Part shown: piece by piece, positions 1 through 6,345 of the stretch
Layout of the letters: every line of letters begins with the position of its first letter
How positions within the stretch are numbered: position 1 is the stretch's first letter
Assembly: GCA_050187875.1 (NCBI GenBank)
Contig: JBFWXB010000019.1
Location: 21,788 to 85,787, forward strand
Reading direction: 5' to 3'
Length of the DNA: 64,000 nt
Source of the DNA: JAFKKS01 sp050187875
Lineage (GTDB): Bacteria; Pseudomonadota; Alphaproteobacteria; Rhizobiales; Xanthobacteraceae
Translations under genes and position numbers: made by a program
Notes under the pieces: model-generated
Seen by the model: the letters and a program-made list of their open reading frames with translations, nothing else
What the model was told of the DNA's origin: nothing
Database searches by the model: none

Positions 1-1
1 G

Positions 2-1471
2 GCGCTCAAGACCGCTTTCGACATCAAGTTCGCCTTCAACAAGTGGACGCTCGGCGAGGAGTTCTGCACCAAGGTGCTGGGCGTCGACGCGGTGCAGCTC
101 CTCAACCCGACCTTCGATCTCTTGAGCCACCTTGGCTTCACCAAGCGCGAGATCGAGGCGGCGAACGTGCATGTCTGCGGCGCGATGACGATCGAAGGCG
201 CGCCGCACCTCAAGGCCGAGCACTATCCGGTGTTCGACTGCGCCAACCCGTGCGGGCGCAACGGCAAGCGCTATCTCTCGGTCGAGAGCCACATCCGCAT
301 GATGGCGGCGGCGCAGCCCTTCATCTCGGGCGCCATCTCCAAGACCATCAACATGCCGAACGACGCGACGGTCGAGGACTGCAAGGCCGCGTACCTGCTC
401 TCCTGGAAGCTCGCGCTCAAGGCGAACGCGCTCTACCGCGACGGCTCGAAGCTCTCGCAGCCGCTGCAGTCGCAGCTCATCGCCGACGAGGAGGACGAGG
501 ACGACACGGTCGAAAGCTTCATCGAGAAGCCGCAGGCCGCGCGCGCATCGGCGCTCGCGGAACGCGTGGTGGAGAAGATCGTCGAGCGCGTCACCGTGCT
601 GCGCGAGCGCGAGCGCATGCCCGACCGGCGCAAGGGCTACACGCAGAAGGCGGTCGTCGGCGGCCACAAGGTCTATCTGCGCACCGGCGAATACGATGAC
701 GGCCGCCTCGGCGAGATCTTCATCGACATGCACAAGGAAGGCGCGGCGCTGCGCTCGATCATCAACAACTTCGCGATCGCGGTGTCGCTCGGCCTGCAAT
801 ACGGCGTGCCGCTCGAGGAGTATGTCGACGCCTTCACCTTCACCCGCTTCGAGCCGAACGGCCCGGTGCAGGGCAACGACACGATCAAATACGCGACCTC
901 GATGCTCGACTATATCTTCCGCGAGCTCGCGGTGTCGTATCTCGACCGCTTCGACCTCGCGCATGTCGACCCCTCGCAGGGAAGCTTCGACGCCATCGGC
1001 AAGGGCGTGGAGGAAGGCAAGCCGAGCACCGCGCCGGCGACGAAATACATGTCGCGCGGCCTCACCCGTTCGCGCGCCGACAAGCTCGTCGTGATGCGCG
1101 GGGGCGAAGGCCGCGGCGGCTCGTCTTCCGCCGGCGCCGGCAACACGGAGGCCCGCGGCTCCCATCCCTCCCCTTCAGGGGAGGGTGGCGCGCGCAGCGC
1201 GCCGGGTGGGGTGGCGAGCAACGTCACCGCCATCGCCAGCGCCGCGGCGCTGAAGGAAGAGCCGCAGGCGAAGCTCTCGCCGGCCGAAAAGCTGGAGCAA
1301 CTCCCCTGGCAGAAAGCCGATGCCAAGGCCCACGCCGCCGAACGCTCGGCGGAAGCGCGCGCCCGCGGCTACGAAGGCGAGATGTGCGGCGAATGCGGCA
1401 ACTTCACCCTCGTGCGCAACGGCACCTGCATGAAGTGCGACACGTGCGGGTCCACGACGGGGTGTTCGTAA
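2..1471 (+). CDS. nrdJ: Vitamin B12-dependent ribonucleotide reductase, C-terminal part (5' end outside window)
   Basis: This is the C-terminal 489 residues of a class II (adenosylcobalamin-dependent) ribonucleotide reductase, which reduces ribonucleotides for DNA synthesis with or without oxygen. The frame is open from base 2, so the gene begins upstream. Conserved family segments include FNKWTLGEEFC, HVCGAMTIEGAPHLK and DCANPCGRNGKRYLSVESH, then a late catalytic-barrel segment SIINNFAIAVSLGLQYGVPLEEYVDAF. The end is a Cys-rich tail (CGECGNF...CMKCDTCGSTTGCS) of the zinc-ribbon or redox-shuttle type seen in the family. Between barrel and tail lies a low-complexity linker, part of which is encoded by a palindromic repeat at 1161-1213 read in frame. 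The gene is followed by repeats rather than by a partner gene. Confidence 0.95.
   Translation, partial: ALKTAFDIKFAFNKWTLGEEFCTKVLGVDAVQLLNPTFDLLSHLGFTKREIEAANVHVCGAMTIEGAPHLKAEHYPVFDCANPCGRNGKRYLSVESHIRMMAAAQPFISGAISKTINMPNDATVEDCKAAYLLSWKLALKANALYRDGSKLSQPLQSQLIADEEDEDDTVESFIEKPQAARASALAERVVEKIVERVTVLRERERMPDRRKGYTQKAVVGGHKVYLRTGEYDDGRLGEIFIDMHKEGAALRSIINNFAIAVSLGLQYGVPLEEYVDAFTFTRFEPNGPVQGNDTIKYATSMLDYIFRELAVSYLDRFDLAHVDPSQGSFDAIGKGVEEGKPSTAPATKYMSRGLTRSRADKLVVMRGGEGRGGSSSAGAGNTEARGSHPSPSGEGGARSAPGGVASNVTAIASAAALKEEPQAKLSPAEKLEQLPWQKADAKAHAAERSAEARARGYEGEMCGECGNFTLVRNGTCMKCDTCGSTTGCS
1161..1213. repeat. Palindromic element inside the nrdJ coding sequence
   Basis: The element has two adjacent hairpins, CCCTCCCC-ttca-GGGGAGGG and GGCGCGC-gca-GCGCGCC, enclosed by an outer imperfect pairing of CCCATCCC with GGGTGGGG. 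Elements built like this are common between genes in Rhizobiales genomes (known from general experience, not searched here). This one is translated in frame within the linker before the Cys-rich tail, encoding roughly GSHPSPSGEGGARSAPGGVA. Confidence 0.75.
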
Positions 1472-1500
1472 GGCGCGAGTGCACGCGCCGCACCCCGCGC

Positions 1501-1570
1501 CGTCATCCTGAAGCGGCCGCGCGCACCAAACGTCATCCTGAGGTGCGCGCGAAGCGCGCCTCGAAGGATG
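1501..1570. repeat. CGTCATCCTGAGG-type palindromic repeat, one full and one partial copy
   Basis: The full copy (1531-1570) folds as CATCCT-GAGG-GCGCGC-gaa-GCGCGC-CTC-GGATG. A truncated copy of its left arm (CGTCATCCTGA) begins at 1501. The form matches a repeat widespread between genes of Bradyrhizobium-like bacteria. Confidence 0.65.
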
Positions 1571-1600
1571 GCCGCAAGTCAAAGCGTTTGTTCTTGCATT

Positions 1601-1626
1601 ATGGCCGGGCTCGTCCGGGCCATCCA
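1601..1626. repeat. ATGGCCGGGC-type short palindrome
   Basis: The stem is GGCCGGG-ctcgt-CCGGGCC, followed by ATCCACG. It is a separate intergenic repeat family from its neighbours. Confidence 0.5.
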
Positions 1627-1686
1627 CGTTTTTCACGCCGAGCGCTGGCATGACGGAAGAGATGCGAGGTTCGTGTAACTAGGCAA

Positions 1687-1776
1687 CCGTAGCCCGGGTT
1701 GAGCGGAGCGAAACCCGGGATCAGAGTCCGCCGCAAATTCCGCCCCGCATTTCGCTGCGCTCAATGCGGGCTACGG
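1687..1776. repeat. GTAGCCCGGGTTGAGCG-family inverted pair
   Basis: Two copies of one repeat unit lie head to head and start and end with CCGTAG/CTACGG. Unit 1 has the stem CCCGGGTT/AACCCGGG around the constant loop GAGCGGAGCG. Unit 2 has the stem CCCGCATT/AATGCGGG around the complementary loop. Further copies lie at 2817-2847, 3144-3224, 3837-3916 and 63724-63754. Confidence 0.75.
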
Positions 1777-1903
1777 CGCCCGAACGCGCCGCACCGCTGC
1801 GGCTCCACTGCCTGCACCCATAAGCCTGCGACGCCGCGGTCCTTGCCCCTCCCCCATCGCCAGCGCATCATGTCGCCTCATTGAAGCGATGGGGGGGGCG
1901 ACC

Positions 1904-2200
1904 ATGACCGCGTTCAATGCCGTGCGGTTCCGGGTGAAGCCGGGACGCGACCAGGACTTCCTTGACGCGCATAAGAGCGTCCAAGCCGACTGGCCGGGGC
2001 TGCGCCACGTCAACATCATCAAGACTGGCGAGCAGGCCTACTGCATCATCGCCGAGTGGAACGACGTCGCGGCGCTTGCGGCGGCGCGGCCGCAGATGAT
2101 CGCGACGCTCGACAGCTTCCGCGACACCTTGGAAGACCTCGGCGGCGGGCGCGGCGTCACCGACCCGGTGTCCGGCCCGGTGGTGCTGAATTTGAAGTGA
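1904..2200 (+). CDS. Small antibiotic-biosynthesis-monooxygenase-like (ABM) domain protein
   Basis: This 98-residue cytoplasmic protein has the pattern of a ferredoxin-like dimeric alpha-beta barrel: a start like FNAVRFRVKPGRDQDFLDAH, a central strand (RHVNIIKTG) and another containing YCIIAEWND. These fit the ABM superfamily, whose members range from quinol monooxygenases to heme-degrading enzymes and proteins of unknown role. The ATG at 1904 is chosen over an in-frame ATG at 1889 because a G-rich ribosome-binding stretch lies just before 1904. No substrate can be inferred. It stands alone after the repeat region. Confidence 0.6.
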   Translation: MTAFNAVRFRVKPGRDQDFLDAHKSVQADWPGLRHVNIIKTGEQAYCIIAEWNDVAALAAARPQMIATLDSFRDTLEDLGGGRGVTDPVSGPVVLNLK

Positions 2201-2251
2201 TCTCGGGATGGGCTCCTTGGCCAAGCCTTCCGCTTGCACTATCTTGCCCGA

Positions 2252-2488
2252 ATGAAAACGAAGATGTTGGAAGCGGCGCTGACCAAGGTCGAGCAGTGGC
2301 CGCCCGCCGTGCAGGACGAGCTAGCGCAAATCGCGCTCGAAATGGACCACGACATCGCCGATGGCATCTATCACGCCAGCGCCGAGGAGCTTGCGGCGAT
2401 CGACGAAGGTATGCGCGCTGCGGATGCGGGGCGCTTCGCGACTGCGAATGAAGTCGAAGCAGCATTCGCCAAGTTCCGCAAAGGATGA
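2252..2488 (+). CDS. Antitoxin of a RelE/ParE-type module
   Basis: This 78-residue, mostly helical acidic protein resembles the short antitoxins paired with ParE-like toxins in Rhizobiales, with an N-terminal helix (MLEAALTKVEQWP), a DELAQIALEMDHDI segment and a C-terminal EVEAAFAKFRKG. It should bind the toxin encoded by the next gene and repress their promoter. The stop overlaps the toxin start by 4 bp (ATGA), typical of translational coupling. An in-frame TTG at 2234 is the alternative start; neither start has a clear ribosome-binding site. No separate DNA-binding motif is evident. Confidence 0.65.
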   Translation: MKTKMLEAALTKVEQWPPAVQDELAQIALEMDHDIADGIYHASAEELAAIDEGMRAADAGRFATANEVEAAFAKFRKG

Positions 2489-2769
2489 AGGTCCATTTTA
2501 CGACGCCCGCACTTATCGATCTCGCTTCGCTGGCCGCCTATCTTTCGCTTTACTATCCCTCGATCGCACCCAGCGTCGAAGCGCGCATTCACGCTGTGAT
2601 CGCCCATATCGCCGAATGGCCCGAGAGCGCACCGATCGTCGCGCAGCGTGCCGGCATTCGCATGATGCCGCTCGGCCGCTACCCTTACAAAATCTATTAC
2701 CGCGTGGCGGCGGAAAGGCTTGAGATTCTCCGCATTCGCCATACTGCGCAGCGCCCGATCGAGAAATAG
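2485..2769 (+). CDS. ParE/RelE-family toxin
   Basis: The 94-residue product fits the ParE branch of the RelE superfamily: a start with FTTPALIDLASLAAYL, a central AEWPESAPIV, then GIRMMPLGRYPYKIYYRV and a final strand EILRIRHTAQRP. ParE toxins poison DNA gyrase, while RelE relatives cut ribosome-bound mRNA; the RYPYKIYYRV and RIRHTAQRP segments point to ParE. The 4-bp overlap with the antitoxin and its position in a repeat-rich stretch suit a chromosomal type II toxin-antitoxin locus. The gene appears intact. Confidence 0.8.
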   Translation: MKVHFTTPALIDLASLAAYLSLYYPSIAPSVEARIHAVIAHIAEWPESAPIVAQRAGIRMMPLGRYPYKIYYRVAAERLEILRIRHTAQRPIEK

Positions 2770-2816
2770 GCGCTCGAGGTCATTCCCATGCTCCTCAAGA
2801 GCCCCGCCGAACCATT

Positions 2817-2847
2817 CCCGCATTTCGCTACGCTCAATACGGGCTAC
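2817..2847. repeat. Single copy of the GAGCGGAGCG-loop repeat
   Basis: The stem is CCCGCATT/AATACGGG with the loop TCGCTACGCTC, followed by CTAC. One base pair of the stem is mismatched. It lies upstream of the small membrane protein gene at 2891. Confidence 0.6.
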
Positions 2848-2890
2848 CACACTTGCACCGCTCCGGGCCCTGCCGCACAGTCGCGCCTCC

Positions 2891-3112
2891 ATGCTCCTCA
2901 AATTCATCGCCTTCATCGCCGCGGCGCTGCCGATCATCATGTTCCTGCGCCGCCTGAGCGCGGGCACGCAGCGGCGCCCGACGCGCCTCTCCGAAGGCGT
3001 GAAGGAATTCAAGAAGCAGTTCGATCTGGCGGTGTGGATCTTCCTCGGCCTCGTCGGCGCGATCTTCGCCTTCGCTGCGGCGAAGCTCGCCTGGACCTGG
3101 TGGAGCGCTTAA
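2891..3112 (+). CDS. Small membrane protein with two predicted transmembrane helices
   Basis: This 73-residue protein has a hydrophobic segment at about residues 3-18 (LKFIAFIAAALPIIMFL), a basic loop, then a second helix at about 48-68. The short polar region between them (TRLSEGVKEFKKQFDLA) recurs in uncharacterised small Rhizobiales proteins. No function can be assigned. The ATG at 2891 is the first start that gives a protein-like sequence; longer forms would translate the upstream repeat. No convincing ribosome-binding site is present. Confidence 0.5.
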   Translation: MLLKFIAFIAAALPIIMFLRRLSAGTQRRPTRLSEGVKEFKKQFDLAVWIFLGLVGAIFAFAAAKLAWTWWSA

Positions 3113-3143
3113 AGGCGATGGGCCACGCGATGTAGCTCGCACC

Positions 3144-3224
3144 GTAGGACGGGTTGAGCAACGCGAAGCCCATCGCCCAGCCGCACCGCCGTGATGGGGT
3201 TTCGCTGCGCTCAACCCATCCTAC
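3144..3224. repeat. GTAGGACGGGTTGAGC inverted pair
   Basis: Two head-to-head copies of the GAGCGGAGCG-loop family are bounded by GTAG and CTAC. The second copy has the stem ATGGGGTT/AACCCAT and the loop TCGCTGCGCTC. It lies between the 2891 gene and the transporter gene at 3332. Confidence 0.7.
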
Positions 3225-3331
3225 GCGCCTCAACCCAGCGCATGACCGCCATACGCGCCACCGGCGCGGCTTGCATATCGCTGCGGGATCGGATGGAAAG
3301 ACGCGCCGTTCTTCGCGCTAAGGGCCCTGCC

Positions 3332-3850
3332 ATGACGCTCCTCCCCGCCATTCTCATCGCCGTGCTCATTGGCACGATGCTACCGCTGCAGGGACTGTTG
3401 AACGCGCGGCTCGGCACGAACATCGGCGGGCCGGTTGCGGCGGCCTTCGTGTCGTTCCTCGTCGGCACGGTCCTGCTTGGCCTTTATCTCCTCGCCACGC
3501 GCACGTCGCTGATGCCGCGGCCAGGCGCGCGCTTCCCCGTCTGGATCTGGGCGGGCGGCGCGCTCGGCGCGATCTATGTCGCCTGCGTCACGCTGCTCGT
3601 GCCGCGTCTCGGCACGGCGGCGATCATCTGCCTCGCGGTGTTCGGGCAGATCGTCGCGTCGCTCCTGCTCGACCATTTCGGCGTGCTGCAGACGCCGCGC
3701 CCGGCTGACCTCCTGCGCGTTCTCGGCGCCGCGCTCGTCCTCGTGGGCGTCACGCTCGTCGTCGCGCCGTGGCGTGCACCGCCAGCGCCAAGCGCAGCAA
3801 AGAGCGACGTGCACCCCAGCACGACGCAACCCAGTTGTAGGCTGGGTTGA
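3332..3850 (+). CDS. DMT-superfamily (DUF606/YdcZ-type) membrane protein
   Basis: This 172-residue protein has about five hydrophobic helices, beginning LLPAILIAVLIGTMLPLQG and including FVSFLVGTVLLGLYLLA, WIWAGGALGAIYVACVTLLV, AAIICLAVFGQIVASLLLDH and LRVLGAALVLVGVTLVVA. The NARLG motif and half-size length match the DUF606/YdcZ family of the drug/metabolite transporter superfamily, whose substrates are unknown. The ATG at 3332 is the start giving the usual N-terminus. The last residues (TTQPSCRLG) and the stop codon lie inside the repeat that begins at 3837, so the hydrophilic tail is partly repeat-derived. Confidence 0.75.
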   Translation: MTLLPAILIAVLIGTMLPLQGLLNARLGTNIGGPVAAAFVSFLVGTVLLGLYLLATRTSLMPRPGARFPVWIWAGGALGAIYVACVTLLVPRLGTAAIICLAVFGQIVASLLLDHFGVLQTPRPADLLRVLGAALVLVGVTLVVAPWRAPPAPSAAKSDVHPSTTQPSCRLG

Positions 3851-3916
3851 GCACCGCGAAACCCATCATCTGACCGCAACGCCGCGATGGGTTTCGCTGC
3901 GCTCAACCCATCCTCC
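3837..3916. repeat. GTAGGCTGGGTTGAGC inverted pair overlapping a gene end
   Basis: Two head-to-head copies of the same repeat family as at 1687 and 3144. The right copy has the stem ATGGGTT/AACCCAT and the loop TCGCTGCGCTC. The left arm supplies the stop codon (TGA at 3848) of the transporter gene. Confidence 0.7.
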
Positions 3917-3933
3917 AAGCGCCAGGCGCGCCC

Positions 3934-4338
3934 CTATCCGCGTCCGCGCGTCGCGTCGACGCTCCAGGGGCCTGCGCCCGCCGCAGCGATGTAGAGAAGA
4001 ACGAAACAGAAGAAGATCGCCGGCTCGCCGCCATTGGTCAGCGGATAGAAGCCCTTCGGCGCGTGGCCGATGAAATAGGCGAACGCCATTTCGCCGGAGA
4101 GGATGAATGCCGCCGGCCGCGTGAACAGCCCGATCAGCACGAGGATCGCGCCGACAAGCTCGATCGCACCCGCGAACCAGATCAGCGAGAACGTCGCCGG
4201 CGTCGCCATCGTGCCGGGAAACGCGAAGAACTTGGTGAGCGGGTGCTGCAGCAGCATCAGCGCCGTGACGATGCGCAGGATGCTCAGAATTTCAGGCGAA
4301 AAGCGTGCGAGCTGACGCTCGTAGACATGCAGTCTCAT
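3934..4338 (-). CDS. DoxX-family membrane protein
   Basis: This 134-residue protein has four predicted transmembrane helices in the DoxX pattern: an N-terminal helix with a Lys-Phe pair (LRIVTALMLLQHPLTKFFAF), then LIWFAGAIELVGAILVLIGLF, the AAFILSGEMAFAYFIGH segment with its acidic residue in the membrane, and a C-terminal helix before a polar tail. DoxX proteins are often linked to oxidative stress or quinone-related functions, but the role here is unknown. A GAGGGC ribosome-binding site precedes the ATG. A second DoxX protein is encoded at 13630-14019. Confidence 0.8.
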   Translation of the reverse strand: MRLHVYERQLARFSPEILSILRIVTALMLLQHPLTKFFAFPGTMATPATFSLIWFAGAIELVGAILVLIGLFTRPAAFILSGEMAFAYFIGHAPKGFYPLTNGGEPAIFFCFVLLYIAAAGAGPWSVDATRGRG

Positions 4339-4474
4339 TGAGAAGCCCTCGTCGCAAAAAGGGGGCGACCCTAACAGCGACGCTGCGGTGCCCTGTTCAC
4401 GTTGTCGCTAGCTGTGACAAACGGGCGCGAAACGAAGTCCTTTCTCGACGGACATAGAAGAGGCACGGCCTCTC

Positions 4475-4846
4475 CTCCGCTCATTCCCGCGAAAGCGGGA
4501 ATCCAGGCCCGTCAAAGATTCAGGCTTTCGAACAGATCATGCCAGTCCGGATTGCCCGTTTCGATCAGACGAAGCTTCCAGGCGCGATCCCATTTCTTGA
4601 GTTTGCCGTTCGCGTACGAAAGCGCTTTCGCGCGTCTCGTGGGCCTCGTACCAAACAAGCACCTTGATGCCGTAGCGTTTGGTGAACCCATCGATAGCAC
4701 CGATGCGATGCTGGTACGCACGGCGCGCGAGGTCGTCGGTCATGCCGATATAGAGTGTCCCGTTTCGGCGACTGGCCAAAATGTAGACGTAGAATGCCAT
4801 AGGAAGATTTTAACCTGGATTCCCGCTTTCGCGGGAATGAGCGGAG
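4475..4846. mobile_element. 372-bp GIY-YIG cassette bounded by perfect 33-bp inverted repeats
   Basis: Bases 4475-4507 and 4814-4846 are exact reverse complements over 33 bp. Each arm also folds on itself as ATTCCCGC-gaaa-GCGGGAAT followed by CCAGG, the shape of dRS3-like repeats. The space between the arms is almost exactly filled by one minus-strand GIY-YIG gene: 13 bp lie between the right arm and its start codon and 4 bp between its stop codon and the left arm. I found no clear target-site duplication. It lies just downstream of clpS. Calling it mobile is inference from this architecture. Confidence 0.55.
4512..4800 (-). pseudogene. Frameshifted small GIY-YIG endonuclease
   Basis: The first frame reads MAFYVYILASRRNGTLYIGM (GIY-YIG core YVYIL...LYIGM), then RRAYQHRIG and DGFTKRYGIKVLVWYEAHET, as in single-domain GIY-YIG proteins of about 95 residues. 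After RER the frame is lost. The usual C-terminus (LKKWDRAWKLRLIE, then NPDWHDLF) continues in another frame. Removing one A from an AAA run (plus-strand TTT at 4602-4604) restores a 96-residue protein. As read, translation gives an 87-residue product with an abnormal end. It is either a recent pseudogene or a sequencing error. No ribosome-binding site is visible. Confidence 0.8.
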
Positions 4847-4879
4847 CTTGACACGCTCTCTGCCAACGCCATTCCTTCC

Positions 4880-5197
4880 TTACTCCTCCGGCTCCGTCGT
4901 GAAGAACAACGGATAGCCTTTTTGCTTCCCGAGCTCGGTCGCTTCCTTCGCCTTTGTCTCCGCGACGTCGCGGGTGAAGACGGCGATGACGCAGGCGCCG
5001 CGGCGATGCGCGGTCAGCATCACACGCTGGGCTGTCTCGGCATTCATGCGGAACACGGCTTTGAGCACGACGACCACGAATTCGCGCGGCGTGTAGTCGT
5101 CGTTGAGGAGGATCACCTTGTAGAGCGGCGGCCGCGCCGGCTTGGTCGTGGGCTTGGGTTTAGGTGTCGTGCGCGGCTTGGTGACGGTCGGGCTCAT
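4880..5197 (-). CDS. clpS: ATP-dependent Clp protease adaptor ClpS
   Basis: This 105-residue adaptor delivers N-degron substrates to the ClpA-ClpP protease. After a Pro/Lys/Thr-rich N-terminal tail the core shows the family landmarks: LYKVILLNDDYTPREFVV, the VFRM helix, a TAHRRGACVIAVFTRDVAETK segment lining the N-end residue pocket, and a Glu-rich end. The ATG at 5197 is preceded by GGAGG at a normal distance. clpA, often next to clpS, is not in the window; the GIY-YIG cassette lies directly downstream. Confidence 0.93.
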   Translation of the reverse strand: MSPTVTKPRTTPKPKPTTKPARPPLYKVILLNDDYTPREFVVVVLKAVFRMNAETAQRVMLTAHRRGACVIAVFTRDVAETKAKEATELGKQKGYPLFFTTEPEE

Positions 5198-5304
5198 GCC
5201 GGGCCTCCGGCTTGCGTTACGCCTTATGAATCGCGCCGCGCGCCGCCGCCCGCAAGGGCCGCCCATCGCATTAAAAAAACTTACGCCCGGGGCTCACAAC
5301 AAGG

Positions 5305-5310
5305 ATTATA
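5305..5310 (-). promoter_or_regulatory. Candidate -10 element for clpS
   Basis: A perfect TATAAT on the minus strand stands out in GC-rich surroundings, about 108 bp before the clpS start. No good -35 match lies 16-18 bp upstream, so this is only a candidate. Confidence 0.3.
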
Positions 5311-5536
5311 GTCTTATCACCCTGCTCGCTGAGGGGCGTCCGAACCGGTCGGGCGACCGACGGACGGAGCAGGAGGCGGCGCCCGCGGCCGTGCCAGCCC
5401 GCACGGACTCGGGAGGCCCTTGGGACCCCGCCCGGGCGCCACTACGAGCGCTCTGCGAGGAGCTCGCTGGACTCGACAGGCCGGTTCGCCGGACCGGGTC
5501 GAGGAAGCGCGGCCCAGGGCCCGAAATCGCCGCATA
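5311..5536. other. Intergenic stretch without recognised content
   Basis: This GC-rich stretch lies between the clpS promoter region and the first repeat. Short stems can be drawn (for example around 5465-5505), but I see no gene, tRNA or named repeat in it. Confidence 0.4.
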
Positions 5537-5625
5537 TGGAGCGCCGCGAGGCGATGCGCCCCGATCACAAGGGGCGCGCCGCGCCTCACACGCGCGGAGA
5601 CTACGGTGCGCCTCACGGTGCTCCA
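5537..5625. repeat. TGGAGCGCCGCGAGGCG long inverted repeat
   Basis: The left end TGGAGCGCCGCGAGGCG is matched by an inverted, slightly diverged right end CGCCTCACGGTGCTCCA. The interior contains GATGCGCCCC and GGGGCGCG, another inner pair. A second member lies at 63851-63963. Confidence 0.6.
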
Positions 5626-5719
5626 TCCCCTCGCCTTTATGGCGTGGGGCAAAAGACGAAAGGTCCTCCCTCCGGCTCGCGCCGGAGAACGCGGACGGCT
5701 GTTTGAAAATCTGATGTTG

Positions 5720-5857
5720 TCATTCCGGGGCGCGCGCAGCGCGAGCCCGGAATCCATACGCCGCAGCGTCGTGATTAAGGCGCAGCGACTGAGATCATTT
5801 GCGGCGCAGGGGTTATGGATTCCGGGCTCGCCCCCTACGGAGGCGCCCCGGAATGAC
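5720..5857. repeat. GTCATTCCGGGGCGCG long inverted repeat (138 bp)
   Basis: The left arm GTCATTCCGGGGCGC...GAGCCCGGAATCCATA and the right arm TATGGATTCCGGGCTCGCCCC...GGCGCCCCGGAATGAC are inverted relatives around a spacer of about 60 bp. This repeat type is frequent between genes in Bradyrhizobium-like genomes. Its right end stops 5 bp before the msrB stop codon. Confidence 0.65.
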
Positions 5858-5862
5858 GGTCG

Positions 5863-6273
5863 TTACGCCGCCTTGAAGTTCATCGCCACGCCGTTGATGC
5901 AGTAGCGCAGTCCGGTCGGCGGCGGACCGTCCGGGAAGACGTGGCCGAGATGACTGCCGCAGCGGCTGCAATGCACCTCGGTGCGCTGCATGCCGTGGCT
6001 GAAGTCGTGCTCTTCCTCGACCGCACCTTCGACGGGGTCGTTGAAGCTCGGCCAGCCGGTGCCGCTCTCGAATTTCAGCTTCGACTCGAACAGCGGCTGC
6101 CCGCAGCCGGCGCATTCGAACGTGCCGGCGCGCTTCTCGTAATTGAGCGCGCAGCTTCCCGGCCGTTCGGTCGCGTGCTGTCGCATCACCGCGAACTGCT
6201 CGGGCGTAAGGAGACGGCGCCACTCGGCGTCGCTATGGGTGACGGGATAGGTCTTGGTGCTGGTCATCGTCAT
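5863..6273 (-). CDS. msrB: Peptide-methionine (R)-S-oxide reductase
   Basis: MsrB repairs oxidised methionine (the R sulfoxide) in proteins. The 136-residue form shows two zinc-binding CxxC pairs (ECAGCG and CSRCG), the GTGWPSF substrate-pocket motif, HDFSHGMQRTEV, HLGHVFPDGP, and the catalytic Cys in RYCINGVAMNF. The ATG at 6273 gives a start of typical length; in-frame starts at 6267 and 6333 are possible. No strong ribosome-binding site is visible. The stop codon lies against a long repeat. Confidence 0.92.
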   Translation of the reverse strand: MTMTSTKTYPVTHSDAEWRRLLTPEQFAVMRQHATERPGSCALNYEKRAGTFECAGCGQPLFESKLKFESGTGWPSFNDPVEGAVEEEHDFSHGMQRTEVHCSRCGSHLGHVFPDGPPPTGLRYCINGVAMNFKAA

Positions 6274-6345
6274 GACGAAGATATGGGGTTTGGGAGCCTG
6301 CGCCACCATAGGCGCAACTGTCCTACGCAGCAAAACGCCCCCTTG

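Larger units (their letters stand above)
1472..1903. other. Intergenic repeat region
   Basis: I see no gene here. The stretch holds several unrelated palindromic repeats in series, listed separately at 1501-1570, 1601-1626 and 1687-1776. Open frames through it are by-products of the repeats. Confidence 0.7.

Noticed and set aside
1501..5857. A CRISPR array, considered because of many repeats
   Set aside because: The repeats are palindromes of several families at irregular distances, without regular unique spacers or cas genes.
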